DNA of 54,732 bases from Deltaproteobacteria bacterium (GCA_016938035.1 JAFGVK010000077.1:1-54732); one strand, 5' to 3'. Numbered from the stretch's first letter, positions 1 to 9,647 are shown. Notes: a model not told the origin generated them from the sequence alone. Numbers and translations are program-made.

Positions 1-900
1 CTCACCGACGTGGACGGCGACACCTACCACGGCGGAGCGCTTGGAACCGACTGCGACGACACCCGCCCCGCCATCCACCCTGGCGCCGCAGAGGTCCCCT
101 ACAACGGCGTCGACGAGGACTGCGACCCCTCCACCCCCGACAACGACCTCGACGGGGACGGCTTCGACCTGGGTCCCGACTGCAGGGACACCCTGCCCTC
201 GGTGAACCCTGGGGCGACTGAGGTCCACTACAACGGCCTGGACGACGACTGCGACCCCTCCACCCCCGACGACGACCTCGACGGCGACGGCTTCGGTTCC
301 TCCACCCTCGGCGGCGGGGACTGCGACGACGGGGACCCCGACCGCCACCCCGGCGCGGAGGAGGTCTGGTACGACGGCGTCGACCAGGACTGCGACGGCG
401 CCTCGGACTTCGACCAGGACCGAGACGGCGCGGACAGAGACCTGGACTGCGACGACCTGGACCCCAGCCGCCACCCCGGCGCGGCAGAGGTCTGGTATGA
501 CGGCGTCGACCAGGACTGCGACGGCTCCTCGGACTTCGACCGGGACCGCGACGGCTCGGATCGTGACCAGGACTGCGACGACCTCGACCCCGACCGCCAC
601 CCCGGCGCGGAGGAGGTCTGGTACGACGGCGTCGACCAGGACTGCGACGGCTCCTCCGACTTTGACCAAGACCGCGACTCCGTCGACGCGCCTCCGGTCG
701 GAGCAGACTGCGACGACACCGATCCCGACGTGAAACCCGACATCTGGGACGAGCCAGGGGACGGGCTGGACGCCAACTGCGACGGCTCAGACGCGTGGGG
801 GGAGGTGACCGGCGGGCGCTGCGACCACCTGGGCGCGCGCGGGGGCTGGCTCGCCCTGCCTTCCCTGTGGCTGCTCGCACGGAGACGCCGGAGGCGCTGA
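1..900 (+). CDS. MopE-repeat surface protein, 5'-truncated by window edge
   Basis: The reading frame is open from base 1, so the N-terminus lies outside the window. What remains is a run of about six Asp/Cys-rich repeats (D-x-D-x-DG ... DCDD ... HPGAxE ... Y(N/D)GVDxDCD), the 'putative metal-binding motif' family named after Methylococcus MopE. The acidic D-x-D-x-DG loops resemble calcium-binding loops; the metal is not determinable here. The protein ends in a tripartite tail: a Cys (GGRCDH), a short hydrophobic stretch (LALPSLWLLA) and six Arg, which resembles a MYXO-CTERM sorting signal cleaved after export. Likely a cell-surface or secreted protein. The next gene, 90 bp downstream, has the same repeats. 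Family call is firm; function is unknown. Confidence 0.85.
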   Translation, partial: LTDVDGDTYHGGALGTDCDDTRPAIHPGAAEVPYNGVDEDCDPSTPDNDLDGDGFDLGPDCRDTLPSVNPGATEVHYNGLDDDCDPSTPDDDLDGDGFGSSTLGGGDCDDGDPDRHPGAEEVWYDGVDQDCDGASDFDQDRDGADRDLDCDDLDPSRHPGAAEVWYDGVDQDCDGSSDFDRDRDGSDRDQDCDDLDPDRHPGAEEVWYDGVDQDCDGSSDFDQDRDSVDAPPVGADCDDTDPDVKPDIWDEPGDGLDANCDGSDAWGEVTGGRCDHLGARGGWLALPSLWLLARRRRRR

Positions 901-990
901 CCCACAGCGACCGCCACCGCCACGCGGGGCGCAGAAACACCGACGCGGCCCGACGGTGACTGGGGATATACTCGCGGGACAGGAGTCCCC

Positions 991-3900
991 ATGCGCCCCC
1001 ACAACCTCCTCCTCCTCGGCCTCGCCCTCACCGGATGCCGGCTTCAGGGGCCGCCTGCGCCCTCCGCCGTCGACGCAGACGCGGACGGGTTCTCTGCGGA
1101 GCAGGACTGCGACGACACCGATCCCACCGTGTTCCCTGGCGCGGAGGAGCGCTGCAACGGGGTAGACGATGACTGCAGCGGCGAGGTGGACGACGCCCCA
1201 GTGGACGGGTCCACCTGGTACGCCGACGCGGACGGTGACGGCTTCGGCGACGCGAGCGCCCCCACCACCGCCTGCGAGGCCCCGTCGGGGACCACCACCT
1301 CCAGCGACGACTGCGACGACGACCGGGCCGACATCCACCCCGGCGCTCCGGAGACCGACTGCGAGGACGACACCGACTACAACTGCGACGGCACCAGCGG
1401 GATGGAGGACGGGGACGGCGACGGCTTCGCCGCCTGCGTGGACTGTGACGACGACGACGCGGAGGTCCACCCGGGGGCGGAGGAGCAGGTCTACGACGGG
1501 CTAGACAACGACTGCGATCCTCTCACCCTCGACGACGACCTCGACCGGGACGGGTACGGGCACCAGGCAGACTGTGACGACGACCGCGCAGACGTCCACC
1601 CAGGTGCGGACGAGGCCCCCTACGACGGGGTAGACAACGACTGCTCGCCCTCGACGCCCGACGACGACCTGGACGGGGACGGGTACCTCCGCGCAGAGGA
1701 CTGTGATGACACCGAGAGCTCGGTCAACCCCGGCCTCCCCGAGGTGCCCTATGACGGGGTGGATCAGGACTGCGACCCCGCCACACCCGACGACGACCTC
1801 GACGGCGACGGCTTCGGCCTCGCAGCGGACTGTGATGACGCGGCACCCGCCATCCACCCAGCCGCCACTGAGACCCCCTACGACGGCGCAGACAACGACT
1901 GCGACCCCACCACACCCGACGATGACCTCGACGGCGACGGCGCCCTGTCCGCCACCGACTGTGACGACCGCGATCCAGGCCGCGCGCCCCTCCTCGCCGA
2001 GATCCCCTACGACGGGGTGGACAACGACTGCTCCGGCGCCGACCTCACCGACGTGGACGCCGACGGCTTTGACGCTACCGTCGCCGGGGGACGCGACTGC
2101 GACGACGCGGAGGAGGCGGTCCACCCCGAGGCGGCGGAGGTCCCCTACGACGGGGTGGACAACGACTGCTCCGGCGCCGACCTCACCGACGTGGACGCCG
2201 ACGGCTTCGACGCAGTCGCCGCGGGGGGCGCCGACTGCGACGACGCCGACCCAGCGATCTCTCCCGACGCCGAGGAGGCGCCCTACGACGGCGTCGACAA
2301 CGACTGCGATGCCCTCTCCCTCGACGACGACCTCGACCGGGACGGCGCCCTCCACGCGGTGGACTGCGACGACGCCGACCCCTCTCGCTCACCGCTGCTC
2401 ACGGAGATCCCCTACGACGGGGTGGACAACGACTGCTCTGGCGCCGACCTCACCGACGCGGACGGCGACGGGGTGGACGCCCTGGCCGCCGGAGGCGACG
2501 ACTGCGACGACACCGACCCCGCCATCCACCCCGCCGCGGCGGAGGTCCCCTACGACGGCCGCGACAACGACTGCGACCCCCTCTCCCTCGACGACGACCT
2601 CGACGGGGACGGCGCCCCAGGCGCCACCGACTGCGACGACAGCGACCCCACCCGCTCACCGCTCCTGGCAGAGGTCCCCTACGACGGCGTGGACAACGAC
2701 TGCTCCGGCGCCGACCTCACCGACGCGGACGGCGACGGCGACGACGCCCTCGCCGCGGGCGGAGCCGACTGCGACGACGACGACCCGACCATCAACCCCT
2801 CCGCGGTCGAGGAGCCCTACGACGGCGCTGACAACGACTGCGACCCCTCCACCCTCGACGACGACCTCGACGGGGACGGCTTCCCCCACACCACCGACTG
2901 TGAGGACGCGGACCCGCTGGTCCACCCAGGGGTGGTGGAGGTCCCCTATGACGGCCACGACAACGACTGCGTCGGCGGAGACCTCACCGACGTAGACAAG
3001 GACGGCTACGACGCCTCTGCGGCGGGCGGGCTGGACTGCGCGGACCTGGACCCGGCGGTGAACCCCGGCGCGAGCGAGGAGCCCTACGACGGCACCGACA
3101 ACGACTGCGACAGCGCCACCCCTGACGACGACCTGGACGGGGACGGCGCCCTCCACGCGGTGGACTGCGACGACCTGGACCCGGCGCGCTACCCCTCCCT
3201 CGCGGAGGTGCCCTACGACGGCGTGGACCAAGACTGCTCCGGGGCAGACCTCACCGACGTGGACCACGACGGCTACACCGCCTCAGAGGTGGGCGGCCCG
3301 GACTGCGATGACAGCAGCGGCGCGATCCACCCTGGAGTGTCCGAGGTGACCTATGACGGCCACGACAACGACTGCGATCCCACCACGCTCGATGACGATC
3401 TCGACGGTGACGGCGACCCGTACCTCACCGGAGACGACTGCGACGACGACGACCCGACCGTCGGCGCCAGCCAGCCCGAGCGCTGGTACGACGGGGTAGA
3501 TCAGGACTGCTCCGGCGGGAGCGACTACGATCAGGACGGCGACGGGGTGCTGCGCTCCTTCACCACCGCGGCGGGCGCCGACTGCGACGACACAGACGCC
3601 TCGGTGGGGGTCTGCGGGGCGGGCCTCGCCGCAGACTCCCCAGTAGACTCGTGCCTGGACCTGCTGGGCACCGCCCCAGACTACCCCACCGGGGTGTACT
3701 GGCTGGATCCTCCCTCCAGCACCAGGGACCCCTTCCAGGCCTGGTGCGACCAGGCGACGGACGGGGGCGGGTACACCCTGGTCAAGGCCAAGCGGACCTC
3801 CGCCAAGACCGCCGCCGAGGCCGAGACCTGGTGCGCGAGCCGCGGGATGCACCTCTTCGTGCCGCGGACCCAGGCCCACCTGCGCGCGGCCTACGCGGTG

Positions 3901-4920
3901 GCGACCAGCGGCAGCTTCGGACCGGACGCCAGCGCCGAGTACCTGAAGATCCTGGCGATCTACCCCGCGGTGGCGGGGAACCGCTGCGACATGATGCCGA
4001 TGAGCTCTCTCAACGAGGCCTGCGGGTGGCGAGCGCGGGACGGGGGGCCGTTCTACGTGTCCTGGCGCCACGATGTCGGGGAGCCCAACGGCGACAACGC
4101 CACCACTGCCTCCGCCTACTACGACTTCCGGCTGGACGCCGACGGGCAGGTCTCCCTGTACTGGATGAACGACCAGACCAGCTCCTACACCAGCGCCCGC
4201 TACATGTGCGACGTCGCCGACAAAACAGGACCCAGCGCCAGCAGCCTGCCCGGCTCGTGTCTTGAGATCCTGCGCAGCGACGGCAGCGCACCGGACGGGA
4301 TCTACACCCTCCAGCCGGACCCAGAGGCGGGCGAGCCACTGCAGACCTGGTGCGACATGACCGGGGGCGGCTGGACCCTGGTGGGCAAGGGGCGCGAGGG
4401 GTGGACCTGGGCCCCAGAGGGCCAGGGCGATCCCAGCGCGCTCTCCGACCTGAGCGACGACGAGGTGGTGGCGCTGCCCCCCGCGATCGTCCACGCGCTG
4501 ATGGGGGGGGTGGTGGGGGCGCCGAAGGACCTGGTCGACGGGCTGCGCATCGACCGCGAGGAGCCGGGGCAGTACGACCTGCGCTGGCGCTTCACCACCA
4601 TGAGCACCTTCGACTGGAACTTCGCGGCGATCACCGGGCCCAACGCGGGCGCCTCCGCCGCCTACCCGATCCAGTACACCGACGTCAACGGGCGGGTGAT
4701 CAGCACCAACACCCAAGACACCTACGCAGCGAGCGGCAACGACTACACCCGCATCTTCACCTGGGCCTGGGGCGGCCACAGCTACGTCATGGGGTGGGGC
4801 ATGGGGAACACCGCCAGCGTCGACACGGACGGGGACGGCATCCAGGACGTGTACGACGGGTGGATCTACGGCTCCGAGGGCCACGCCCTCCCGTACACCA
4901 CCCTCTGGGTGCGGGAGTAG
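991..4920 (+). CDS. Large MopE-repeat lipoprotein with fibrinogen-like and C-type-lectin-like C-terminus
   Basis: 1309 aa. The N-terminus is a lipoprotein signal (lipobox LALTGC, residues 12-17). Residues about 25-880 hold some 18 Asp/Cys repeats with a core YDGxD(N/Q)DC. Two subtypes mix: one ends in a TxDDDLDGDG linker, the other in SGADLTDVDxDG with an AGG insert. From about residue 885 a fibrinogen-type subdomain begins (SCLDLLG, GVYWLDP, AWCDQATDGGGYTLV). It is followed by a C-type-lectin-like segment (WCASRGMHLF, GEPNGDN, YWMNDQ, RYMCD). A second fibrinogen-like module fills about 1088-1309 (SCLEIL, DGIYTLQP, TWCDMTGGGWTLV). This suggests a long acidic metal-binding stalk on the outer membrane tipped with ligand-binding domains, possibly an adhesin. 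The ATG follows an AGGAG ribosome site, and a TATACT box lies at 967-972. Confidence 0.88.
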   Translation: MRPHNLLLLGLALTGCRLQGPPAPSAVDADADGFSAEQDCDDTDPTVFPGAEERCNGVDDDCSGEVDDAPVDGSTWYADADGDGFGDASAPTTACEAPSGTTTSSDDCDDDRADIHPGAPETDCEDDTDYNCDGTSGMEDGDGDGFAACVDCDDDDAEVHPGAEEQVYDGLDNDCDPLTLDDDLDRDGYGHQADCDDDRADVHPGADEAPYDGVDNDCSPSTPDDDLDGDGYLRAEDCDDTESSVNPGLPEVPYDGVDQDCDPATPDDDLDGDGFGLAADCDDAAPAIHPAATETPYDGADNDCDPTTPDDDLDGDGALSATDCDDRDPGRAPLLAEIPYDGVDNDCSGADLTDVDADGFDATVAGGRDCDDAEEAVHPEAAEVPYDGVDNDCSGADLTDVDADGFDAVAAGGADCDDADPAISPDAEEAPYDGVDNDCDALSLDDDLDRDGALHAVDCDDADPSRSPLLTEIPYDGVDNDCSGADLTDADGDGVDALAAGGDDCDDTDPAIHPAAAEVPYDGRDNDCDPLSLDDDLDGDGAPGATDCDDSDPTRSPLLAEVPYDGVDNDCSGADLTDADGDGDDALAAGGADCDDDDPTINPSAVEEPYDGADNDCDPSTLDDDLDGDGFPHTTDCEDADPLVHPGVVEVPYDGHDNDCVGGDLTDVDKDGYDASAAGGLDCADLDPAVNPGASEEPYDGTDNDCDSATPDDDLDGDGALHAVDCDDLDPARYPSLAEVPYDGVDQDCSGADLTDVDHDGYTASEVGGPDCDDSSGAIHPGVSEVTYDGHDNDCDPTTLDDDLDGDGDPYLTGDDCDDDDPTVGASQPERWYDGVDQDCSGGSDYDQDGDGVLRSFTTAAGADCDDTDASVGVCGAGLAADSPVDSCLDLLGTAPDYPTGVYWLDPPSSTRDPFQAWCDQATDGGGYTLVKAKRTSAKTAAEAETWCASRGMHLFVPRTQAHLRAAYAVATSGSFGPDASAEYLKILAIYPAVAGNRCDMMPMSSLNEACGWRARDGGPFYVSWRHDVGEPNGDNATTASAYYDFRLDADGQVSLYWMNDQTSSYTSARYMCDVADKTGPSASSLPGSCLEILRSDGSAPDGIYTLQPDPEAGEPLQTWCDMTGGGWTLVGKGREGWTWAPEGQGDPSALSDLSDDEVVALPPAIVHALMGGVVGAPKDLVDGLRIDREEPGQYDLRWRFTTMSTFDWNFAAITGPNAGASAAYPIQYTDVNGRVISTNTQDTYAASGNDYTRIFTWAWGGHSYVMGWGMGNTASVDTDGDGIQDVYDGWIYGSEGHALPYTTLWVRE

Positions 4921-4984
4921 CCGCGGCTGCGCTATTGCAGGCAACACCGGGGTTGTGGTATCAACGAGCCTCCCCGGAGCGCCC

Positions 4985-5488
4985 ATGACCCGCTGGCTCG
5001 TCCTGTTCCCCCTCCTCACGGGCTGCGCCTCCTCTGCGGCGCTGTTCACGCCGGGAGATGACGTGAGCGCCCACATCGTCGAGGAGGTGGGCGCCGCGGC
5101 CAGCACGGTGGACCTGGCGATCTACACCTTCACCGACACGGCGATCAGCGAGGCGCTCTTCGACGCGGCCTCGGTGCGCGGGGTGAAGGTCCGGGTCTGC
5201 GCCGACGCCGATCAGACCTACACCATCGCTCAGCAGCGCGACCTCCTCGACAGCCTGCGCGACGCCGGCGCCCAGGTGCGGATCGCCAACGGCCACAGCG
5301 GCGGCATCATGCACCACAAGTTCGCGGTCATCGACGCGCGCTCGGTGTTGACCGGCTCCTACAACTACACCCTGTCCGCCAACAACGTGAACGACGAGAA
5401 CCTCGTCACCCTCACCGACCCGCGCCTGGCCGAGTCCTATGGAGCCGCCTTCGAGGAGCTCTGGTCCCGGTGTGAGGAGGCTCCTTGA
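4985..5488 (+). CDS. Phospholipase D-like (single HKD) lipoprotein, nuclease-type
   Basis: 167 aa. The signal MTRWLVLFPLLTGC has a lipobox (LLTGC), so it is probably a lipoprotein facing the periplasm or surface. One HxKx4D motif is present (HHKFAVID, about residues 109-116), followed by SVLTGSYNYT, the usual continuation in PLD-family nucleases. Small single-HKD members such as Nuc act as dimers that cut DNA; others hydrolyse phospholipids. Size and motif favour the nuclease group, but substrate cannot be read from the sequence. A later ATG than the longest frame was chosen because it gives the signal peptide and a GGAG ribosome site. It overlaps the next gene by 4 nt (TTGA), so the two are translationally coupled. 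A weak promoter candidate (TTGCAG/GGTATC) lies at 4935-4962. Confidence 0.85.
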   Translation: MTRWLVLFPLLTGCASSAALFTPGDDVSAHIVEEVGAAASTVDLAIYTFTDTAISEALFDAASVRGVKVRVCADADQTYTIAQQRDLLDSLRDAGAQVRIANGHSGGIMHHKFAVIDARSVLTGSYNYTLSANNVNDENLVTLTDPRLAESYGAAFEELWSRCEEAP

Positions 5489-7728
5489 GACCTCTGTTCC
5501 CCCTGCTCTCCCTGCTGCTCGTGGCCCCCGTGGCGAGCGCGCGGGTGCTCCCTGCGGCGATCTACGCGGAGAACGAGGACGAGCTCCGCTCGCTCTACGC
5601 GGACGGCGTACTCACCGACGAGGACTTCGAGGTGCTCGTCGAGCTGCTGTACGACCCCGTGGACCTGAACACCGCTCGCGCGGGGGAGCTGTACGACCTC
5701 CCCGGGCTGTCGATGGACCTGGCCAAGGCGATCGTCACCGAGCGCAAGGCGGCCGGTCCCTTCAGCTCCATCGACGACCTGCTGCGGGTGCAGGGGGTGA
5801 CCGCCGACGTGGTGGAGCAGCTCCGTCCCTACGCTGAGACCCTCTACGTCGGGGACAAGGTGGGCAAGCTGCAGGGGCAGCTCACCCTGCGGACCGGCAA
5901 GGACTTCGCGCCCGTCGAGGTACCAGAGCTGGCCTCGCAGAGCCACGACGCGGCGGCGCTCGGCTACGCCAGGCTGCCCAACAGCTACCTCCGCGGCAGG
6001 TTCCGCTATGGGAAGGGCGTCCGCGCCGGCGTCCTCGCCCTGGCACAGGACGGGGTCAACGCCCTGGCCTGGAGCGAGGCGAGCCGCGATTTCACCGCCT
6101 CGTGGGGCAGCCCCTACCTCGAGCTGTCCAAGGCCTATGTGCAGACCGCCAAGGACGGCCGCGAGGTGATCTTGGGCTCGTTCACCACCGGCTACGGGCT
6201 TGGCCTCACCTTTGACAGCACCAACCGCTCCCTTCCCCACGGGCTCTACCCGGACCTCCTCCTCACCGGCACCACCAGCTTCAGCCCCCGCAAGGGGCAG
6301 CTCGGGGTGGGCGCGACCCTGCACCGTCTGGACCTGGGCGGCTCCTGGGCCGACGTGAGCGCCTTCGCGTCCCTCAACCGCTATGACGCCTACCAGTACG
6401 ACGTGGGCGTGGCCGGCGGCGAGGCCATCGACCCGATGCTGGAGGACGAGCCCTCGCCAAGGGTGTGGGTCGAGACCGCCGACGGCTACAAGCGCGGGGG
6501 CTGGCTCACCCTCCCCAACCTGTACCAAGAGGCGGTGTTCGGCGGGAACGCCACCTACCACACCGCCGGCGACAAGGTGGACGTGGGCCTCACCGCCTAC
6601 ATGGGCAGCCTGAACACCGCGGTGGTGGAGGGGATGGACGACCCCTACGCGATCGTACTCAGGAGCGGCTACCCTGTGGAGCACACCTACGGCGCGGTGG
6701 GCCTGAACGGGGCCTGGCACCACAGCCTGGTGGACCTCTACGGCGAGGTCGCCAAGTCGATGACCGGCGGGGTGGGCGCGATGGCCAAGGCCCTGGTGGA
6801 CCTCCCCAAGGGACACACCGAGCTGTACCTGCGCCACTTCAGCACCGATTTCGACAACCCACACGCCCGCGGAAAGGCAGCCCCCGACGAGTACGGCGGG
6901 ATGCGCGACCGGGACGAGCAGGGGGTCGCCCTCAAGGCGGTCTACTACCCGACCGTGTGGCTCTCCTCCCGCGTCTTCGCCGACCTGTGGCGCCACCCCT
7001 CCACAGGGGTCGCCAACATGGAGCTGTACGGGCACCTCCAGTACAAGCCCACCGATCGGATCTCGGCCCTGGCCTTCGTGGACCACAAGAACCGGGACCT
7101 CGCCAACAACGGGCGCACCAGGGTGTACGGGGGCGACTGGATCGACAGCTCCGACTACGGCCTCGACGACCTGGGCGACGTGGACCTGTCCCCCAGAGAC
7201 GACACCGAGATCACCGAGGGCGCGGGCGCGTCCAACTACTTCGGGGGCCAACTCGTGTACGCCCCCTCACACAAGGTAAGGCTCTCCGCCTTCTACAAGC
7301 GGCGCTACACCGACGCGTCCTACTGGTACCCGGCGGTGGACCCCGACGCCTTCTGCGAGTACTGGTTCCAGGTGGGCCACTACGGCTGGCTCAAGGCTCA
7401 GGTCAGCCCCACAGACTCCACCACCCTCACCCTGCGCGGCCGCTACGAGGACGAGGACGTGCACGGCTCCAAGGGGAACAGGGTGGCCGAGGGCTACCTC
7501 GCCCTCACCCAACAGCTCCCCAAGCGCCTCTACCTCTCCACCCGCGCCACGCTGATCAAGAACCTCGACGACCCAGAGAACGCCTGGAAGGGCACCTGCG
7601 AGTCCGCGGGGGCGCCTGATCTGTGCGGCTCCTGCGTGTGCGAGGAGAGCGCTGACAACCTCACGACCGACGCCGCCCCCCTGACCACCCAGGGGATGTT
7701 CTGGGTCACCCTGGACTGGAGATTCTGA
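5485..7728 (+). CDS. ComEA-like helix-hairpin-helix domain fused to predicted outer-membrane barrel
   Basis: 747 aa, TTG start overlapping the upstream stop. A signal peptide (residues 1-20) is followed at about 50-115 by two helix-hairpin-helix motifs that read like ComEA: DLNTARAGELYDLPGLS, a Lys-Ala-Ile helix, GPFSSIDDLLRVQGVT and VEQLRPY. The remaining 600 residues are rich in alternating aromatic/polar strands and end in FWVTLDWRF, an aromatic C-terminus typical of BAM-inserted barrels. A Cys-rich loop (CGSCVCEE) lies near the end. ComEA proteins bind DNA in the periplasm during natural transformation. Here the domain is tethered to what looks like an outer-membrane channel, between a PLD-type nuclease and a lamin-tail protein. 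The HhH call is firm; the barrel and DNA uptake are inference. Confidence 0.82.
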   Translation: MRPLFPLLSLLLVAPVASARVLPAAIYAENEDELRSLYADGVLTDEDFEVLVELLYDPVDLNTARAGELYDLPGLSMDLAKAIVTERKAAGPFSSIDDLLRVQGVTADVVEQLRPYAETLYVGDKVGKLQGQLTLRTGKDFAPVEVPELASQSHDAAALGYARLPNSYLRGRFRYGKGVRAGVLALAQDGVNALAWSEASRDFTASWGSPYLELSKAYVQTAKDGREVILGSFTTGYGLGLTFDSTNRSLPHGLYPDLLLTGTTSFSPRKGQLGVGATLHRLDLGGSWADVSAFASLNRYDAYQYDVGVAGGEAIDPMLEDEPSPRVWVETADGYKRGGWLTLPNLYQEAVFGGNATYHTAGDKVDVGLTAYMGSLNTAVVEGMDDPYAIVLRSGYPVEHTYGAVGLNGAWHHSLVDLYGEVAKSMTGGVGAMAKALVDLPKGHTELYLRHFSTDFDNPHARGKAAPDEYGGMRDRDEQGVALKAVYYPTVWLSSRVFADLWRHPSTGVANMELYGHLQYKPTDRISALAFVDHKNRDLANNGRTRVYGGDWIDSSDYGLDDLGDVDLSPRDDTEITEGAGASNYFGGQLVYAPSHKVRLSAFYKRRYTDASYWYPAVDPDAFCEYWFQVGHYGWLKAQVSPTDSTTLTLRGRYEDEDVHGSKGNRVAEGYLALTQQLPKRLYLSTRATLIKNLDDPENAWKGTCESAGAPDLCGSCVCEESADNLTTDAAPLTTQGMFWVTLDWRF

Positions 7729-9647
7729 TGATCGGACCCTTTTCCCTGTGGACCCTGCTCACCCTGTCCGCCTCCGCCCAGAGCGCTGGCGACGCGGTGA
7801 TCACCGAGATCTCCATCGCACCCAACGCCGACGTGAGCGAGTGGTTCGAGCTGACCAACCGCTCGGGCCACACCCTCGATCTCAGCGGCTGCACCCTCTA
7901 CGAGGGGTCCGGCGCCGAGGGAGACTGGGCGAACTGGGGGCACCAGTACACCATCGCCAACCTGACCCTGGCCAACAACCAGCGCGGCGTGCTGATGAAC
8001 AATGACGGGGCGGACGACTGCGTGGCCTACACCAGCACCGCCCTCACCACCTGCGACGTGCCCCCCGACGTGGTGTACAGCGCCCTGTCGTTCAACAACA
8101 CAGGCACCGAGCGGCTCGCGCTGGTGTGCAATGGCACCCTGATCGACGCGATCAGCTACGCCTGGTCCACCTTCTCCGCGGACTGCTCGCTGGCCAACAA
8201 CAAGAATTGCTCGGTGGCCCTCCGCGAGACCAACCTCACCGCTACCGCCAACGACGACTGGAGCGCAGACGCCTGGTGCGTGCCCGAGGGAAGCGAGTAC
8301 ATCGACGAGGCAGGCACCACCGCCAGGGGGACCCCCGGCGAGACCAACGTCTGCCCCCAGATCCTCGGCTCCTGTGGCGCTGGGCAGGCGGTGTTCACCG
8401 AGCTGATGATCGACCCCCCCGACGGGTACAAGGAATTCATCGAGCTGTACGGCGCGGGGGGCTCCGAGTGCAACCTGTCAGGCTGCCAGCTGATGGAGGG
8501 CCCCAACCCGGACCCCTTCGCCGTCGAGGACTGGGACGTGATCACCCTCACCGGGCAGGCCAACAACCTGCCCCTGATGAGCGGCGACCACTTCCTCCTG
8601 GCGCGCTCCTCAGAGTGGGTCGCGGGGACCATGGTGGCGGGAGAGTTCGTGGGGCAGATCCCCGCCGACTACACCTACTCAGGGATCTCCCTCCCCAACA
8701 CCGAGGAGAGCTGGGTGCATCTGGTGTGTGACGGGTCGCGGGTGGACTCCGCCCCTGTGGACTGGGAGTCGCTGGTGGCGCTCTGCCCCGGCGGGAACTG
8801 CGCCGCCAACCTCAACCCCTCCGGCTACACCGCGGCGGCCAATGACGCGCTCAGCGGCTGGTGCGTCCCCCCTCCCGGCAACACCTTCACCAACCCCGCG
8901 GGGGAAGAGATCGTGGCCACGCCGGGCGCGCGGAGCGTCTGCCTCTCGCTCAACTGGCCGGATCCGGGCGAGGTGATCTTCACCGAGGCCCTGATCTCCC
9001 CCCAGGGCGACGTGCCCGAGTACCTGGAGCTGAAGAACATCACCAGCGCCGAGCGGGATCTGAGCTACTGCGCGCTCCGACGGTACCGCCTCGGCGACGA
9101 CGGCGAGGAGAACCCCGACTCGGTCAAGCTCACCCTGCTGGGGGCGGATGGGGTGGACGTCTCGGTGATCGCCGGCGGGATCCAGCTGCTGTCCTACAAG
9201 GACTGCGTGTTCCCCGATGAGAACGGCGACTGCACCCTCTCCGCGCTGTACGACACCATCCAGCTCTCCGCCACCGAGGACGAGCACCTGCAGCTCCTCT
9301 GCGACGGGGTGCTGATCGACGAGGTGTCGCTCTACCACGACGGCGAGGGCATCCGCCCCGGCCACGCGATGATGCTCGACCCCGGCGCCGAGACCACCGA
9401 GGGCAACGACGACACCAGCGCCTGGTGCGAGGCTGCCTTCTCGCAGCGCGTCGAGGGGCTGTGCGACGTGGAGAACGGCGACTGCAACTACGGCACGCCG
9501 GGGGTGCAGAACATCTGCCTCACCGACAAGCCCACCCCGCCGGACCCCGTCATGCGCTGCAGCAGCTCGGGCGGCACGGGCGCCTGGTGGAGCGCCGCGC
9601 TGGCGATGCTGGCGATGGCAGGCCGGAGGCGCCGGGGCGTGCGCTAG
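7728..9647 (+). CDS. Lamin-tail-domain (LTD) surface protein with MYXO-CTERM-like tail
   Basis: 639 aa. The ATG overlaps the preceding stop by one base. Signal peptide residues 1-19 (ends SASAQS). Three lamin-tail-type Ig-like domains start near residues 20, 223 and 417, each opening with the family signature (AVITEISIAP, AVFTELMIDP, VIFTEALISP) and the E-(W/F/Y)-(F/I/L)-EL strand. They contain paired Cys and a repeated DW(S/C)AxxWCVP element. The C-terminus has Cys, a hydrophobic stretch (WWSAALAMLAMAG) and RRRR, a MYXO-CTERM-like sorting signal. Bacterial LTD domains are known to accompany secreted nucleases and ComEC-like proteins, which fits the PLD-type and HhH neighbours in this operon. 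The partner is likely an extracellular polymer; DNA is a guess from context. Confidence 0.88.
   Translation: MIGPFSLWTLLTLSASAQSAGDAVITEISIAPNADVSEWFELTNRSGHTLDLSGCTLYEGSGAEGDWANWGHQYTIANLTLANNQRGVLMNNDGADDCVAYTSTALTTCDVPPDVVYSALSFNNTGTERLALVCNGTLIDAISYAWSTFSADCSLANNKNCSVALRETNLTATANDDWSADAWCVPEGSEYIDEAGTTARGTPGETNVCPQILGSCGAGQAVFTELMIDPPDGYKEFIELYGAGGSECNLSGCQLMEGPNPDPFAVEDWDVITLTGQANNLPLMSGDHFLLARSSEWVAGTMVAGEFVGQIPADYTYSGISLPNTEESWVHLVCDGSRVDSAPVDWESLVALCPGGNCAANLNPSGYTAAANDALSGWCVPPPGNTFTNPAGEEIVATPGARSVCLSLNWPDPGEVIFTEALISPQGDVPEYLELKNITSAERDLSYCALRRYRLGDDGEENPDSVKLTLLGADGVDVSVIAGGIQLLSYKDCVFPDENGDCTLSALYDTIQLSATEDEHLQLLCDGVLIDEVSLYHDGEGIRPGHAMMLDPGAETTEGNDDTSAWCEAAFSQRVEGLCDVENGDCNYGTPGVQNICLTDKPTPPDPVMRCSSSGGTGAWWSAALAMLAMAGRRRRGVR

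Noticed and set aside
3283..5106. 607-codon minus-strand frame across the MopE-repeat lipoprotein and HKD gene
   Set aside because: It crosses two well-supported plus-strand genes and is a base-composition shadow.
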